Source: Actinomycetes bacterium (GTDB taxonomy: Bacteria; Actinomycetota; Aquicultoria; CAJVYJ01). Taken from it: 5,638 nt of DNA. Within the stretch, counting starts at the first letter, position 1. Each line of letters begins with the position of its first letter. Of the stretch, positions 5,550-5,638 are shown in pieces. Location of the stretch: positions 1-5,638 of the forward strand of contig JAUVQW010000080.1 of the NCBI GenBank assembly GCA_030597945.1, written 5' to 3'. The notes below the pieces were generated by a model. It was given only the letters and a program-made list of their open reading frames with translations, had not been told where the DNA came from and did no database searches. The translations under genes and the position numbers were made by a program.

Positions 5550-5555
5550 TAAGCA
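5542..5555. repeat. Tandem direct repeat of ATAAGCA
   Basis: ATAAGCA occurs twice with no gap (5542-5548, 5549-5555), abutting the palindrome at 5529-5542. It could be a second binding site or simple slippage. Confidence 0.5.
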
Positions 5556-5575
5556 GGAATCGATTGGCAGTACCT

Positions 5576-5588
5576 CGGCCTAACGGCC
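5576..5588. repeat. GC-rich direct repeat CGGCC-TAA-CGGCC
   Basis: Two copies of CGGCC (5576-5580, 5584-5588) are separated by TAA in an otherwise AT-rich intergenic stretch. GGCC is self-complementary, so a 4-bp hairpin is also possible. No T-run follows on either strand. Confidence 0.45.
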
Positions 5589-5595
5589 TCGAATT

Positions 5596-5623
5596 GTAAA
5601 TGGCAAATAGTAAATATTAAATT
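5596..5623. repeat. Four degenerate 7-bp tandem repeats at the right end
   Basis: GTAAATG, GCAAATA, GTAAATA and TTAAATT follow each other without gaps, sharing the core xxAAATx. The rest of the right end, to 5638, has no open frame or RNA gene that I can see. Confidence 0.4.
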
Positions 5624-5638
5624 ACAAAACTAAAACCA

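Noticed and set aside
1..5638. tRNA, rRNA, CRISPR array, insertion sequence, phage or defence genes
   Set aside because: No cloverleaf-like segments, spaced identical repeats, transposase motifs or defence-type domains were found; the genes look like ordinary chromosomal housekeeping or signalling genes.

Overview
The window reads as a piece of a moderately AT-rich bacterial chromosome. It carries six protein genes and no RNA genes, insertion sequences or CRISPR arrays. The organism cannot be named from sequence alone. The left-edge membrane protein has a layout I associate with Actinobacteria (one N-terminal membrane helix, an outer domain rich in 'EQVREAIADEI'-like text, then clustered helices). 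The dioxygenase gene has a promoter placed for a leaderless transcript, which is also common in Actinobacteria. Base composition is much lower in GC than classical actinomycetes, so a low-GC deep-branching actinobacterial lineage or another uncultured Gram-positive-related group is my guess, with low confidence.

Layout. Positions 1-657 (minus) hold the N-terminal 219 residues of a membrane protein that runs off the left edge. A 206-bp divergent region (658-863) separates it from a 50-residue membrane microprotein (864-1016, plus), which has its own promoter, leader hairpin, near-perfect Shine-Dalgarno and a strong hairpin terminator (1069-1115). Next come a DODA/YgiD-type extradiol dioxygenase (1182-1964, plus) and, after 88 bp containing a 19-bp palindrome, a membrane-bound sensor phosphatase (2053-3492, plus) that joins a PilJ/NarX-like sensor segment to a SpoIIE/RsbU-type PP2C domain. 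The phosphatase converges, with only 7 bp between stop codons, on a UbiB/AarF (ABC1) kinase-like gene (3500-5113, minus). Upstream of the kinase on the same strand is a 95-residue coiled-coil protein of phasin/UbiK-like appearance (5206-5493, minus). The right end (5494-5638) is its promoter region, with a perfect 14-bp palindrome and short tandem repeats.

How the genes may work together. The only pair I would link functionally is the coiled-coil protein and the ABC1 kinase: same strand, 92 bp apart, plausible shared promoter, and a composition that recalls the UbiB and UbiK components of quinone biosynthesis. The phosphatase would normally act on a STAS anti-sigma antagonist or similar phosphoprotein, but no such partner is in the window. 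The dioxygenase and the microprotein look like stand-alone units. I see no strong evidence for a wholly new multi-gene system. The most checkable novelties are the candidate operators, the microprotein unit and the kinase/coiled-coil pair.
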